8,180 nucleotides of DNA, taken from NCBI GenBank assembly GCA_958421035.1, contig CATZKS010000096.1, positions 1 through 8,180 on the forward strand. Reading direction: 5' to 3'. The stretch comes from an uncultured Collinsella sp. GTDB lineage: Bacteria; Actinomycetota; Coriobacteriia; Coriobacteriales; Coriobacteriaceae. Position 1 is the stretch's first letter, and every line of letters starts with the position of its first letter. This document shows, one piece after another, positions 1 to 6,966 of this stretch. The position numbers and the translations under genes are program-made. The notes under the pieces were generated by a model that saw only the letters and a list, made by a program, of their open reading frames with translations, had not been told where the DNA came from and ran no database searches.

Positions 1-54
1 GACGCCGCCCTCTCAAGGCGGAGATCACCAGTTCGAATCTGGTACGGGCTACCA
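1..54 (+). tRNA. tRNA-Glu (anticodon CTC), 5' end cut off by the window
   Basis: The sequence folds as the 3' two-thirds of a tRNA. The anticodon stem is CCGCC/GGCGG around the 7-base loop CTCTCAA, whose central triplet CTC reads the Glu codon GAG. The T arm is ACCAG-TTCGAAT-CTGGT, with the invariant TTCGA. It is followed by the 3' acceptor strand ACGGGCT, discriminator A and an encoded CCA at 52-54. The 5' acceptor strand and most of the D arm lie upstream of the window. A terminator follows directly, so this is the end of its transcript. Confidence 0.93.
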
Positions 55-64
55 CGTATCTGAT

Positions 65-97
65 ACCCGGTCTTCCCACGGAAGTCCGGGTTTTTTT
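65..97 (+). terminator. Rho-independent terminator of the tRNA-Glu transcript
   Basis: ACCCGG-T-CTTCC pairs with GGAAG-T-CCGGGT across a 3-base CAC loop, giving 11 base pairs with one internal T-T mismatch. A run of seven T (91-97) follows immediately. It sits 10 bases after the tRNA CCA end and separates the tRNA from the membrane-protein gene. Confidence 0.92.
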
Positions 98-163
98 ATC
101 AAACAACCGTCTGCAATTCCCGTTTGAACCAGAGCTTTGCGTTCTGTCTATGGTCCTTGCGGG

Positions 164-169
164 TACAAT
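164..169 (+). promoter_or_regulatory. Candidate -10 element for the membrane-protein gene
   Basis: TACAAT lies 33 bases before the ATG at 203, in the short gap after the tRNA terminator, where a promoter is expected. No good -35 is seen at 16-18 bases upstream; the nearest TTG hexamer, TTGCGT at 137-142, is 21 bases away. This is a weak, position-based call. Confidence 0.35.
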
Positions 170-202
170 ATCCAAGATATTTTGACTGTTAGAAGGAGTC
201 TC

Positions 203-1510
203 ATGACGGAGTCCTCTCAGCATACGTCTAAGCCCCAGGTCGAGGTTGAGGCCTCGGGCGGAGATGACAATAAGAGCGCACGCCGCGGCGCCATCTTTAT
301 CGGCGTCGTGTTGGTGGGTTATATCGTCTATCTGGTGGTAACCGGGCAGATGGGGCAGTTCTGGGCCGCTATGTCGAGCGTCCAGGCGTCATGGCTCTTT
401 GTCGCGTGTCTTTGCATGTTCATGTATCTGTTCTTTGGCATTGTGGCCTATGCGATCGCTGTCTGGCTCGACCCCAATTCACCCGTCGGCATTCGCGACC
501 TGATCTCGGTCGAGGCGAGTGGTATCTTCTTTGGCAACCTTACGCCCATGATGATGGGCTCCACCCCGGCTCAGATCTATCGCCTGACCAAGGCCGGCCA
601 AAACGTGGGCGAGGCCGGAGCCACGCAGTTCACGCGTTTTATCGTGTATCAGTTTGGCCTCGTTGCCTGGGGCGCTATCCTACTGCTTGCTCGTATGCCG
701 TTTTTTGCCGAGCGCTATGGCGACATGACGCTGCTGTGCGTCTTTAGCTTTGGTGGACACTGCTGCATCTTGCTTGGCATCTTCGCCGTCGCTCTCATGC
801 CTAAGACCGTCACGCGCGTCGCCCATTGCATCATCAATTGGCTCGAGCGCATTGGTGTCTCGGCCACTAAGATCGAGGGTTGGCGCACGTTTGTCGATGG
901 CGAGATCTACTCCTTCTCCGAGAAGTTCAAGCTTTCGGCCGGACATTTTTCTTCCATGCTGCTCACCGTGTTTATCACCATGCTGCAGCTCGCGTTTTTC
1001 TATCTGGTGCCGTATTTCCTGATGCTTGCCTTTGGCCACCACGAGGTCGACTTTTTCTCGGTCATGGCCGCGAGCGCCTTTGTCCAGCTGCTGAGTTCTG
1101 CGGTTCCCTTGCCCGGTGGAACTGGTGGCGCTGAGGGCGGCTTTGCATTGTTCTTGGGTCATTTCTTTGGGTCGGCTTCGACCGCCGGCTATCTGCTGTG
1201 GCGCCTCATTACGTTTATTGCGCCGACCATTTTGGCTGCGCCCCTGCTGGGACTTAAGAGCGCCCACAACGAGAGCATCCATGCGCGCTGGGATCGTGTG
1301 ATGCGCAAGCTCGGCCGCACGCCTCAGACGCCCTCTGCGCCCACGAAGCCGCACCCCACGAATGCTGTAACCGTTGATCCCAAGAAGCACGCTCAGAAGG
1401 CTTCTGGGACCGCTAAGCCGGCTCATAAAGCCTATGTGCGCCAGACAGGCGATGGTATTCGCGTATCTCCGTCGGCACTCAATAAGAAGAAGCATCTCAA
1501 GTCGCAGTAG
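203..1510 (+). CDS. Lysylphosphatidylglycerol synthase TM-region / UPF0104 flippase-like membrane protein
   Basis: A 435-residue integral membrane protein of the family related to the N-terminal flippase half of MprF and to YbhN/AglD-like proteins. Hydrophobic segments start near residues 30-48 and 63-90 and continue at about 145-165, 175-200, 250-278, 285-305 and 325-350. Two family signatures are visible: a GNLTPMMMGSTPAQIYRL stretch (111-128) with a downstream GQNVGEA, and VPLPGGTGGAEGGF (301-314), the conserved PGG-G-E loop. The catalytic aminoacyl-transferase domain of MprF is absent, so lipid translocation or another envelope role is more likely than lipid lysylation; the substrate is unknown. 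The ATG at 203 is chosen because AGAAGGAG lies 5 bases upstream. An in-frame TTG at 137 would add 22 non-hydrophobic residues over the likely promoter. The last ~70 residues form a basic, Pro/Thr/Lys-rich tail, probably cytoplasmic. The family call is firm and the precise function is not. Confidence 0.88.
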   Translation: MTESSQHTSKPQVEVEASGGDDNKSARRGAIFIGVVLVGYIVYLVVTGQMGQFWAAMSSVQASWLFVACLCMFMYLFFGIVAYAIAVWLDPNSPVGIRDLISVEASGIFFGNLTPMMMGSTPAQIYRLTKAGQNVGEAGATQFTRFIVYQFGLVAWGAILLLARMPFFAERYGDMTLLCVFSFGGHCCILLGIFAVALMPKTVTRVAHCIINWLERIGVSATKIEGWRTFVDGEIYSFSEKFKLSAGHFSSMLLTVFITMLQLAFFYLVPYFLMLAFGHHEVDFFSVMAASAFVQLLSSAVPLPGGTGGAEGGFALFLGHFFGSASTAGYLLWRLITFIAPTILAAPLLGLKSAHNESIHARWDRVMRKLGRTPQTPSAPTKPHPTNAVTVDPKKHAQKASGTAKPAHKAYVRQTGDGIRVSPSALNKKKHLKSQ

Positions 1511-1559
1511 GGCAGTCGTGCGTTCTTCATGATGCGGGGCATATTTGTGCTGTATGGGG

Positions 1560-1583
1560 GATAATCCTCTTACGTAGATTATC
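1560..1583 (+). promoter_or_regulatory. Inverted repeat, candidate TetR operator overlapping a -10-like box
   Basis: GATAATC (1560-1566) and GATTATC (1577-1583) are perfect inverted copies separated by 10 bases that include the palindrome TACGTA (1571-1576). The left arm contains GATAAT, which resembles a -10 box; no convincing -35 is seen. The repeat lies 44-67 bases before the start of the TetR-family gene, where autoregulatory operators of this family usually sit. Binding by this protein is inference. Confidence 0.45.
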
Positions 1584-1626
1584 TCTCATCTGTTGATGAA
1601 TGCTCGCATATCGAAGGGACACGCCC

Positions 1627-2238
1627 ATGGCAACCAGCAAACCGCGTCTTGACCGCCGCATTGTTCGCAGCCGTAATGCCATCCTTTCTGCTTTCGAGCG
1701 CCTGCTCATGGAAAAGCCGCTGGCAGACATTACGGTGAGTGCCATCGCACGCGAGGCCAATGTCGACCGCAAAACCTTCTACGTGCACTTTGGCACGGTT
1801 GACGGCCTGCTCGATGCCATTGCCGTCGATGTGGTGGAGATGATTGTCGACTCGGTCGAGAAAACGCTTGCTTCCATGGACGGCGACACTAACGAGCGCG
1901 CCCTGGGCGCGGCGGCGACCTTCTTTAAAACCGTTAACGAGGCACTGTGTAACAACTTGGTGCTCAATCGTCAGCTGATCGAGAACATTCCGCTCGATGA
2001 TTTTATGGCTCGTCTTCGTGCACCGCTGGAGCACGAGATTGCCGAGCGCGATCTGCTGCCCCAAGGTCTCAAGGACGAGATGTTCGACTACTATCTGGCG
2101 TTTTTGCTGTCGGGTATTATCGGTATCTATCGCACGTGGGCACTGTCTGACGGCTCGGTTCCTATCGAGCGTGTCTCTGAGGTCGCCAACGATCTGACTC
2201 TCAACGGTCTGTCGAGTCTGGAATCTCGCTTGGATTAG
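1627..2238 (+). CDS. TetR/AcrR-family transcriptional regulator
   Basis: A 203-residue regulator, typical in length for the family. The N-terminal DNA-binding domain spans about residues 12-60. Its helix-turn-helix is seen as ITVSAIAREANVDRKTFYVHF (35-55), with the characteristic Tyr-x-His-Phe after the recognition helix. The C-terminal half is helical and ends in a hydrophobic YYLAFLLSGIIGIYRTW segment resembling the TetR_C dimerisation/ligand domains of DhaS-like members. ATG 1627 is preferred because GAAGGGA sits 7 bases upstream; an in-frame ATG at 1600 lacks such a site. The ligand and targets cannot be read from sequence. Neighbouring targets could be its own promoter (inverted repeat at 1560-1583) or the upstream membrane-protein gene. 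Its stop is 2 bases from a transposase relic on the other strand. Confidence 0.9.
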   Translation: MATSKPRLDRRIVRSRNAILSAFERLLMEKPLADITVSAIAREANVDRKTFYVHFGTVDGLLDAIAVDVVEMIVDSVEKTLASMDGDTNERALGAAATFFKTVNEALCNNLVLNRQLIENIPLDDFMARLRAPLEHEIAERDLLPQGLKDEMFDYYLAFLLSGIIGIYRTWALSDGSVPIERVSEVANDLTLNGLSSLESRLD

Positions 2239-2240
2239 GC

Positions 2241-2321
2241 CTAGTTGGGCTCGTCGGCGTGGAAATACCTGTTCACGAGGTTCTTCGGCGCATTGTAGAC
2301 CTCGCCGGCGTAGGAGCTATA
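2241..2321 (-). pseudogene. Fragment of an IS3-family (IS150-like) transposase OrfB
   Basis: Read on the minus strand, about 26 codons give YSSYAGEVYNAPKNLVNR followed by YFHADEPN and then a TAG stop (2241-2243). This closely resembles the linker just before the DDE catalytic core of IS3-family OrfB proteins, which typically read K-Y-S-S-Y-x-G-E-x...P-N-L-x-x-R-x-F-x-A-x-x-P-N-x-x-W-x-T-D. The stop falls exactly where the catalytic domain would begin, and an in-frame TAA (2334-2336) lies a few codons upstream. Only the linker therefore survives, and it cannot be functional. I recognise the motif from family knowledge; no search was run. No terminal inverted repeats were found around it. Confidence 0.62.
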
Positions 2322-2350
2322 GCCTGAGGATCCTTAAAAGAAAGTCCAGT

Positions 2351-3667
2351 TTATCCTTCCCACTCCAAATGGGAATCCTCCGATGCGCCTTCGCACGCAC
2401 GCATGACCTCGATACCATGCGAGCGTGCGAACTCGATGAGCTCTGCGTTGCGGGCGTTTATGGTGCCGAAGGCGGCGGGGCACACGATAAGGCGCGCGCA
2501 GTGGACGAGGAGCTCTTTGGCGTGGGCTATGGTTTTATCCCCGATAGGCTCGAAGGCGCGCTCGGCCACGTATTCCGTCGCCAGGTCGCGCGCGAGCTCG
2601 CAGTCGATGTCCCCTTCGTGCAGAACGCCCGCGTAGAACGCCTTGCCCTGCCGGATGAGCTGGCGAAACACAGCCGACCCCGTACCTGCGCCGGCGATGA
2701 CGAACGTGTGCGCATCGCCGTGCGGGCGCCCAATTTCCACGCTGCCGAAGCGCTCGTTGAAGGTGCCATGTTGAAGGCCGTAGAGCTCGCCAATCGTCTC
2801 GCGCGTGAATATGTCCTCGGGTGCGCCGGCGCGGAAGACCCGGCCGTCCTTCACGCAAATCACCTTGTCGGCGCTTTTCTGCGCGAGCTCGAGTTCGTGG
2901 ATGGACATGATGACAGCCACATTCCGCGATTTCGCAAGGTGGCGAAGTATTCGTAGCAGGTCGATCTGGTAGCGGATATCGAGATACGACGTGGGCTCGT
3001 CGAGCACGAGCGCGCGCGGATCCTGCGCGATGGCGCGTGCGAGCATGACGCGCTGGCGTTGCCCGTCGCTTATCTGCATGAAGTCGCGCTCGGCAAGCTC
3101 TTCCACATGTGCGGTTTTCATGGCCTCGTCGACCCGATTATGGTCGTTGGGCGTGAGTGTGCCCATTCGCCCGGTGTAGGGATGCCTTCCCGCCTCTACG
3201 ATATCGCGGCAGATGAGGAGCTCGGTCCGGGGGCGATCTGTCAGCATAACGGCAAGGTTCCTTGCGAACTCCGCCGTCTTCCATCGGGAAATCTCCCGCC
3301 CGTCGAGCTCGACCGCGCCGGCAAGCGGTGCCAGATGGCGTGTGATGGTTTTCAAGATGGTCGACTTGCCCGAGCCGTTCGGCCCGATGAGTGCCACGAC
3401 GTCGCCCGCGCGAACCTCCAGATCGACGCCTTCGACTACGACCTTCTTGTCGTAGCCCGCCGACAGGTCGCTTATGCGGAAAAGCGGCGCTCCGTCAGCC
3501 TGCGTTTCGACCGGGGTTTCGAGGTTCGACTCCGCTCGAAGGAGGCGTTCCGCGCGCAGTTCCGCACGAGCCGAAAGTGCCTTCTGGCGCTTTCGTGCGA
3601 GCTCAGGACTGGCCAAGCATGGAATGTCCCCTCCGAGCGTTTTGGTCCGCGGCACGAATTCCCCCAT
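2351..3667 (-). CDS. FecE/BtuD-type ABC transporter ATP-binding protein with an extra C-terminal domain
   Basis: A 438-residue ATPase energising the adjacent FecCD-type permease. The ABC domain covers about residues 62-300: Walker A GPNGSGKS (95-102), signature ISDGQRQR (199-206), Walker B ALVLDEP (219-225), D-loop SYLD and H-loop His257. The signature has Asp in place of the first Gly of LSGGQ. The Q-loop position reads MLTDRP instead of containing Gln, a variant I associate with this cobalamin/iron subfamily. Two additions flank the core. One is a ~60-residue N-terminal extension that is Arg/Ala/Glu-rich and probably helical. The other is a C-terminal domain (about 306-425) opening with a glycine-rich FVIAGAGTGSAVFRQL strand-loop-helix, suggesting a small Rossmann-like fold; its role is unknown. 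The start codon directly abuts the permease stop with GAGG 3 bases before it, consistent with translational coupling. It is the last gene of the operon. Confidence 0.9.
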   Translation of the reverse strand: MGEFVPRTKTLGGDIPCLASPELARKRQKALSARAELRAERLLRAESNLETPVETQADGAPLFRISDLSAGYDKKVVVEGVDLEVRAGDVVALIGPNGSGKSTILKTITRHLAPLAGAVELDGREISRWKTAEFARNLAVMLTDRPRTELLICRDIVEAGRHPYTGRMGTLTPNDHNRVDEAMKTAHVEELAERDFMQISDGQRQRVMLARAIAQDPRALVLDEPTSYLDIRYQIDLLRILRHLAKSRNVAVIMSIHELELAQKSADKVICVKDGRVFRAGAPEDIFTRETIGELYGLQHGTFNERFGSVEIGRPHGDAHTFVIAGAGTGSAVFRQLIRQGKAFYAGVLHEGDIDCELARDLATEYVAERAFEPIGDKTIAHAKELLVHCARLIVCPAAFGTINARNAELIEFARSHGIEVMRACEGASEDSHLEWEG

Positions 3668-4708
3668 CTACCTCACCCGCTTCTTCAACATGAGTGCGAT
3701 AACCACCGGCGCGCCGAAGATAGCGGTGACGGCGCTGATGGAAAGCTCGACGGGAGAGAACAGCGTGCGCGCGATCAAATCGCAGCCCGCGCAGAAGATG
3801 GCGCCTCCCAAGAAGCACGCAGGAATCACGCGGATGGGCTTCGACGTCTTCAGCGCCGACTTCACGAGATGCGGAACCGCGATGCCTACGAACGACACCG
3901 GACCAGCGAACGCGGTCACGCAGGCGGAGAGTATGCTCGCTAGAAGGACGAGCACCACTCGGAAGCGTGCGACGTTCACGCCGACGCTTTTTGCGTAGGC
4001 TTCTCCCAGCTGGAAGGCGGAAAGGGGCTTCGATATCGCGAATACGCATGCGCTCACGGTAATCACCACGACCGCGATGACCGCGACGTCGTCCCAGCTC
4101 GAACCCGAGAAGCTACCCAAAGACCAGTTGTGCAGGTTCACGATGGACTGGTCGTCGGCGAAGGCGATGAGGAAGTTCGTCGCCGCCGAGCAGATGTATC
4201 CCACCATGACGCCCGCCACGATGAGCATGGCCATGGAACTTATGCGCCGTGCGATGAGGAGCACGAAGCCGATGGTGATAAGCGAGCCCAGAAACGCTGC
4301 GGCCACCATGGCCGGGGAGGACATGGCCTGGTTCGCGCCCAGAAGTACGATCATCGTAAGCGCGACGACGAACTTTGCGCCCGAGGAGACGCCCAAGATG
4401 AACGGGTCGGCGATGGGGTTGTTGAAAAACGTCTGCAGTAGGAACCCGGAAAGCGAAAGTGCCCCGCCGAGAAGCACGGCTGAAAGCACGCGCGGCAGGC
4501 GAATCTCCCAGATAACCTGGCTTTCCATGGAATTGGCCGCGCCGCCCGAAAGGATGCCGGGGATGTGGTCTGCGGGCACGAGCACGCTCCCGATGCACAG
4601 GTTGGCCCCGACGAGCACGATGAGGGCAACAGCGAGCAGCGCCGTCACGACGCGACACCGCGCGGCGCGCCCCGATTCGTCGTATGCCATGGAAAGTCGG
4701 CTTCTCAT
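3668..4708 (-). CDS. FecCD/BtuC-family ABC transporter permease (iron siderophore / haem / cobalamin type)
   Basis: A 346-residue polytopic membrane protein, the usual length for BtuC/FhuB-half/FecCD permeases, which work as dimers with ten helices per subunit. Family motifs in order are: IRLPRVLSAVLLGGALSLSG (69-88), then the Q-x-x-x-NNP-x-A-x-P-x-x-LG-x-SSGA block (92-111), NWSLGSFSG (194-202), AGPVSFVGIAVPHLVKS (268-284, the cytoplasmic coupling region), DLIARTLFSPVELSISAVTA (310-329) and FGAPVVIALM (331-340). The ATG at 4708 is 4 bases after the stop of the binding-protein gene; ATG at residue 7 is an alternative start. Only one permease gene is present, so a homodimer is expected. The family does not by itself separate iron, haem and cobalamin substrates. 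Confidence 0.93.
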   Translation of the reverse strand: MRSRLSMAYDESGRAARCRVVTALLAVALIVLVGANLCIGSVLVPADHIPGILSGGAANSMESQVIWEIRLPRVLSAVLLGGALSLSGFLLQTFFNNPIADPFILGVSSGAKFVVALTMIVLLGANQAMSSPAMVAAAFLGSLITIGFVLLIARRISSMAMLIVAGVMVGYICSAATNFLIAFADDQSIVNLHNWSLGSFSGSSWDDVAVIAVVVITVSACVFAISKPLSAFQLGEAYAKSVGVNVARFRVVLVLLASILSACVTAFAGPVSFVGIAVPHLVKSALKTSKPIRVIPACFLGGAIFCAGCDLIARTLFSPVELSISAVTAIFGAPVVIALMLKKRVR

Positions 4709-4712
4709 GGCG

Positions 4713-6284
4713 CTAGCCGAGCTTTCTCAGATAATGGAAGTCGCTCGCGTCATCGCCGGTGAACGCCCCGTGCAGCTCGTCGATAATGTCGGCGGTAGAA
4801 GTCATCTGCTGGTACATGTCGGCGCTTGTGACCCAGACGTTGCCGTTCTTCACGGCTTTGAACTGCGACAATAGCGCGTTTTTGCCTATGAAGTCGTTCA
4901 AGGTGGCAACCGATTCGTCGATGGTGCCGTTGTAGACGATGATGTCGGCATCCTTCGCCGTCGCGTAGAAGCGCTCCATTTCGAGCGTTACTGACGAACC
5001 TGACGTCGACGCCGTCTGCGCGTCATTGAGCGCGTAGCTGCCGCCTGCAAGCTCGATCATCTGCGCCACGTAGTCGCCCGCCCGCCGCGTGACGGCGGCC
5101 CCGTTCGAGTTAATGTAGAAATACGCCACGGTTTTATCTGACGACACGAGCCCCGACGTTTGCTCGACGCGGGCCTTCTGCTCGTTGAACAGGTGCGCGG
5201 CCTCGTCTTCCTTGTCGAACAGGACGCCGAAAAGCTTAATCCACTCGACGCGCCCGAGTGCTTCGGGCTCGCTCGACGACTGTTCGGTGAGCACGACGAG
5301 CCCGAGTTTCTGCAGCTTTTCCTTCACATCGGGTGTGTGGTTGATCATGGTGTTCTCGATGGCGAGCGTGCAGCCCGAGGCCGATATTCGCTCGTAGTCG
5401 GGCGCGCTGTACTTGCCGCCGTAGGCGATCGCCCCACTTTCGAGTGCGCTTTTGAAGCCCGCGACCGAGCAATCGTCGGCCTTCGTGCCCGACATGATGA
5501 TATTGTCGTTCGCATCGAGCGCGTCGACCAGGCACATCGTCGCCGACGACACGAGGTACACCTTGTCGGCGGGGCGCCTTATGACCGCGATGTCGGAGCT
5601 CAACCCATCAGGTACCTTCGCATCTTGCGGCACCACGAGGAAGCGCTCCCCGTTCGAAATGCAGATAAGCCGCAGGCCGCCTTCGAACTCGTCGACAGTG
5701 AAGTGCTCGGCGTATTCAAGCTGAAGCGTCCCCGTCGGCTTCCAGCCGCAGCCCAAATCGGCGTTGTGGAAGTCGGCCGCGGCGCTTGAAGCCGTTCCCG
5801 CAGGGGAGCCGCCGCTTGCTTCGTCGCCCGATTTCTCCTTCATGGTGGATGAGTCGAAGTGGAGCGTGTAGTCGATGGTGTGCGGCGTCGACATGGCGAC
5901 GGTCTCGGCCGACACGGCGATGTCCTCGTCGAGCGTGACGGGTATCTCGAACGTGGAGTTGCCGCCGTCGTTTACGGGCGCGTAGTCCACGCCGTCGACG
6001 GTCATCTTGTCGTAGTTCGAACTCGACCAGGTGATGGTCGCGGTGTAGGTGTCGCCATCCTTCACAATTGTGGTGGGCGAGGCGATGCTCGCACGCCCTG
6101 ACCCACCGGAAAGCGAGACGCTCACAGTGTATTCCTGAGAGCCCGCCGTGCCACCGGTCGCGTTCGGGCTCGCACTGCACCCCGCGAAGGGAAGCGCGAG
6201 CAGGGCGACGAGAACGCAGGCGATCGCGCGCGCCGCGATGCTGTGGCGCTTCCTGTTTTCCCCCTTGGGAAGAATCGACCGCAT
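4713..6284 (-). CDS. ABC substrate-binding lipoprotein with an N-terminal NEAT-like domain
   Basis: A 523-residue surface lipoprotein. The signal peptide ends in the lipobox LPFAGC, with Cys36 as the lipidation site. A beta-rich domain follows (about 50-147). It holds an SSSNY motif (87-91, S-x-x-x-Y), then VDGVDYAPV, NSTFEIPV and HTIDYTLHF (135-143), a layout like haem-binding NEAT domains. After a Ser/Gly/Ala-rich linker (148-170) comes a class III periplasmic-binding-protein domain (about 185-515, Peripla_BP_2/BtuF-FepB type), starting with YAEHFTVDEFEGG-x-R-L and ending in a long hydrophilic helix. The protein is ~150 residues longer than a usual BtuF-like protein because of the added domain. 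The start is 4 bases after the upstream lipoprotein stop, with only a weak TGAAG ribosome site, suggesting coupled translation. It probably captures a tetrapyrrole or metal chelate and delivers it to the permease. The ligand is unproven. Confidence 0.9.
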   Translation of the reverse strand: MRSILPKGENRKRHSIAARAIACVLVALLALPFAGCSASPNATGGTAGSQEYTVSVSLSGGSGRASIASPTTIVKDGDTYTATITWSSSNYDKMTVDGVDYAPVNDGGNSTFEIPVTLDEDIAVSAETVAMSTPHTIDYTLHFDSSTMKEKSGDEASGGSPAGTASSAAADFHNADLGCGWKPTGTLQLEYAEHFTVDEFEGGLRLICISNGERFLVVPQDAKVPDGLSSDIAVIRRPADKVYLVSSATMCLVDALDANDNIIMSGTKADDCSVAGFKSALESGAIAYGGKYSAPDYERISASGCTLAIENTMINHTPDVKEKLQKLGLVVLTEQSSSEPEALGRVEWIKLFGVLFDKEDEAAHLFNEQKARVEQTSGLVSSDKTVAYFYINSNGAAVTRRAGDYVAQMIELAGGSYALNDAQTASTSGSSVTLEMERFYATAKDADIIVYNGTIDESVATLNDFIGKNALLSQFKAVKNGNVWVTSADMYQQMTSTADIIDELHGAFTGDDASDFHYLRKLG

Positions 6285-6288
6285 GGCG

Positions 6289-6822
6289 TTACTTCAGTGC
6301 GTCGGCGCGCAGATCGACGCCGGCGGATTCGAACACGAGCGTGCGGTCGTACCACTGCTCTTTTCTAATACTCCACGCGGCGCAGGCGGTGTCCTCGTCG
6401 AGCGCTTCAACGGGCACGTCGTAGGTGTACTTGCCTTCCGCGTTTTCCACATAGGGGATGAAGTTGGCCTCGCTCGCGGCGGCAGCCTCGTCGCCCGTGC
6501 CCATGAAGAGCTTGCCGTAGCCCGTGCCGGAAAGTGTCATCACGCAGTGCATGGAGCCGTTTTCCACGATGAGCTGGGCGTCCACAATCCTGAACATGTT
6601 CGAGCTGGAATCTACGGTGATCGGATAGGTGCCGTCGGCCACCTTGTCGGCGGTGATGGGGGCAGCGCTTGCGTCCTCGGGCGCATCGGCCGCCTGTTCG
6701 GTTTTTTCCTGGGAATCGGCATCGCTTGCCTTAGCGCTGTCGATTGAATTTCCGCCGCAGCCGGCGAGCGAGAACGCGAAAAGCGCCGCCGACAGGGCGA
6801 AGGCGAGGGTTTTCTTCAACAT
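6289..6822 (-). CDS. Small lipoprotein with a single NEAT-like domain
   Basis: A 177-residue lipoprotein. The signal peptide (MLKK plus a hydrophobic stretch) ends in the lipobox SLAGC, Cys22. A 35-residue acidic Ser/Asp/Ala-rich spacer follows, then a beta-type domain (about 58-167). This domain aligns by eye with the N-terminal domain of the downstream binding protein: DGTYPITV, then AQLIVENGSMHCVMTLSGTGY (S98-x-x-x-Y102), PYVENAEGKYTYDVPVEAL, and WYDRTLVFES at the end. Such layouts resemble NEAT haem-relay domains of Gram-positive surface proteins. The likely role is a membrane-tethered ligand carrier that hands cargo to the binding protein. ATG 6822 is chosen because AAAGGAA lies 8 bases upstream and a proper signal peptide follows; longer readings begin inside the hairpin spacer. 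The substrate (haem, corrinoid or other) cannot be told from sequence. Confidence 0.82.
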   Translation of the reverse strand: MLKKTLAFALSAALFAFSLAGCGGNSIDSAKASDADSQEKTEQAADAPEDASAAPITADKVADGTYPITVDSSSNMFRIVDAQLIVENGSMHCVMTLSGTGYGKLFMGTGDEAAAASEANFIPYVENAEGKYTYDVPVEALDEDTACAAWSIRKEQWYDRTLVFESAGVDLRADALK

Positions 6823-6848
6823 GGAGGGGTTCCTTTCAATCGCTTCGA

Positions 6849-6957
6849 CCGCCCGCGCCGTGCGGTGGGCGGGCGGGATGCGAATGCAACGGGCATGCGC
6901 CGTCAGTCGGGGAAGGCGCATGCCCGTTGCACGGGGACGCTACCGGCGCCCCCGTGC
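6849..6957 (-). repeat. Three strong hairpins in the spacer between the chelatase and lipoprotein genes
   Basis: The 144-base spacer (6823-6966) holds no gene but three inverted repeats. Nearest the chelatase stop, GCACGGGG (6929-6936) pairs with CCCCGTGC (6950-6957) and continues by 3 pairs after one mismatch. Next, 6885-6901 pairs perfectly over 17 bp with 6915-6931 around a 13-base loop. Last, CCGCCCGC (6849-6856) pairs with 6869-6876. The first two share bases 6929-6931, so their tips compete. None is followed by a T run on the minus strand, so ordinary rho-independent termination is unlikely. Roles in mRNA processing, 3'-end stability or attenuation are possible. Confidence 0.75.
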
Positions 6958-6966
6958 GCGGCGAGT

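Noticed and set aside
1..54. tRNA-Glu 3' end as an integration (att) site for the acquired operon
   Set aside because: The tRNA is followed directly by its own terminator and two ordinary genes. I saw no repeat of the tRNA 3' end elsewhere in the window and no integrase gene.
680..1495. Long open frame on the minus strand inside the membrane-protein gene
   Set aside because: It lies antisense to a gene with clear family motifs and gives an Arg/Gly-rich translation with no recognisable domain. It is a shadow of high-GC coding sequence.
1528..1545. ATGC-GGG-GCAT hairpin followed by ATTT as a terminator after the membrane-protein gene
   Set aside because: The stem is only 4 bp and there is no T run; too weak to call.
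2322..2350. Terminator at the 3' end of the uptake operon
   Set aside because: A T-rich stretch and an AGGATCCT palindrome occur, but no stem directly precedes the T-rich part on the minus strand.
3059..3943. Long plus-strand open frame across the ATPase and permease genes
   Set aside because: The opposite strand carries Walker A, signature and Walker B motifs and FecCD motifs. The plus-strand translation shows no domain or credible ribosome site.
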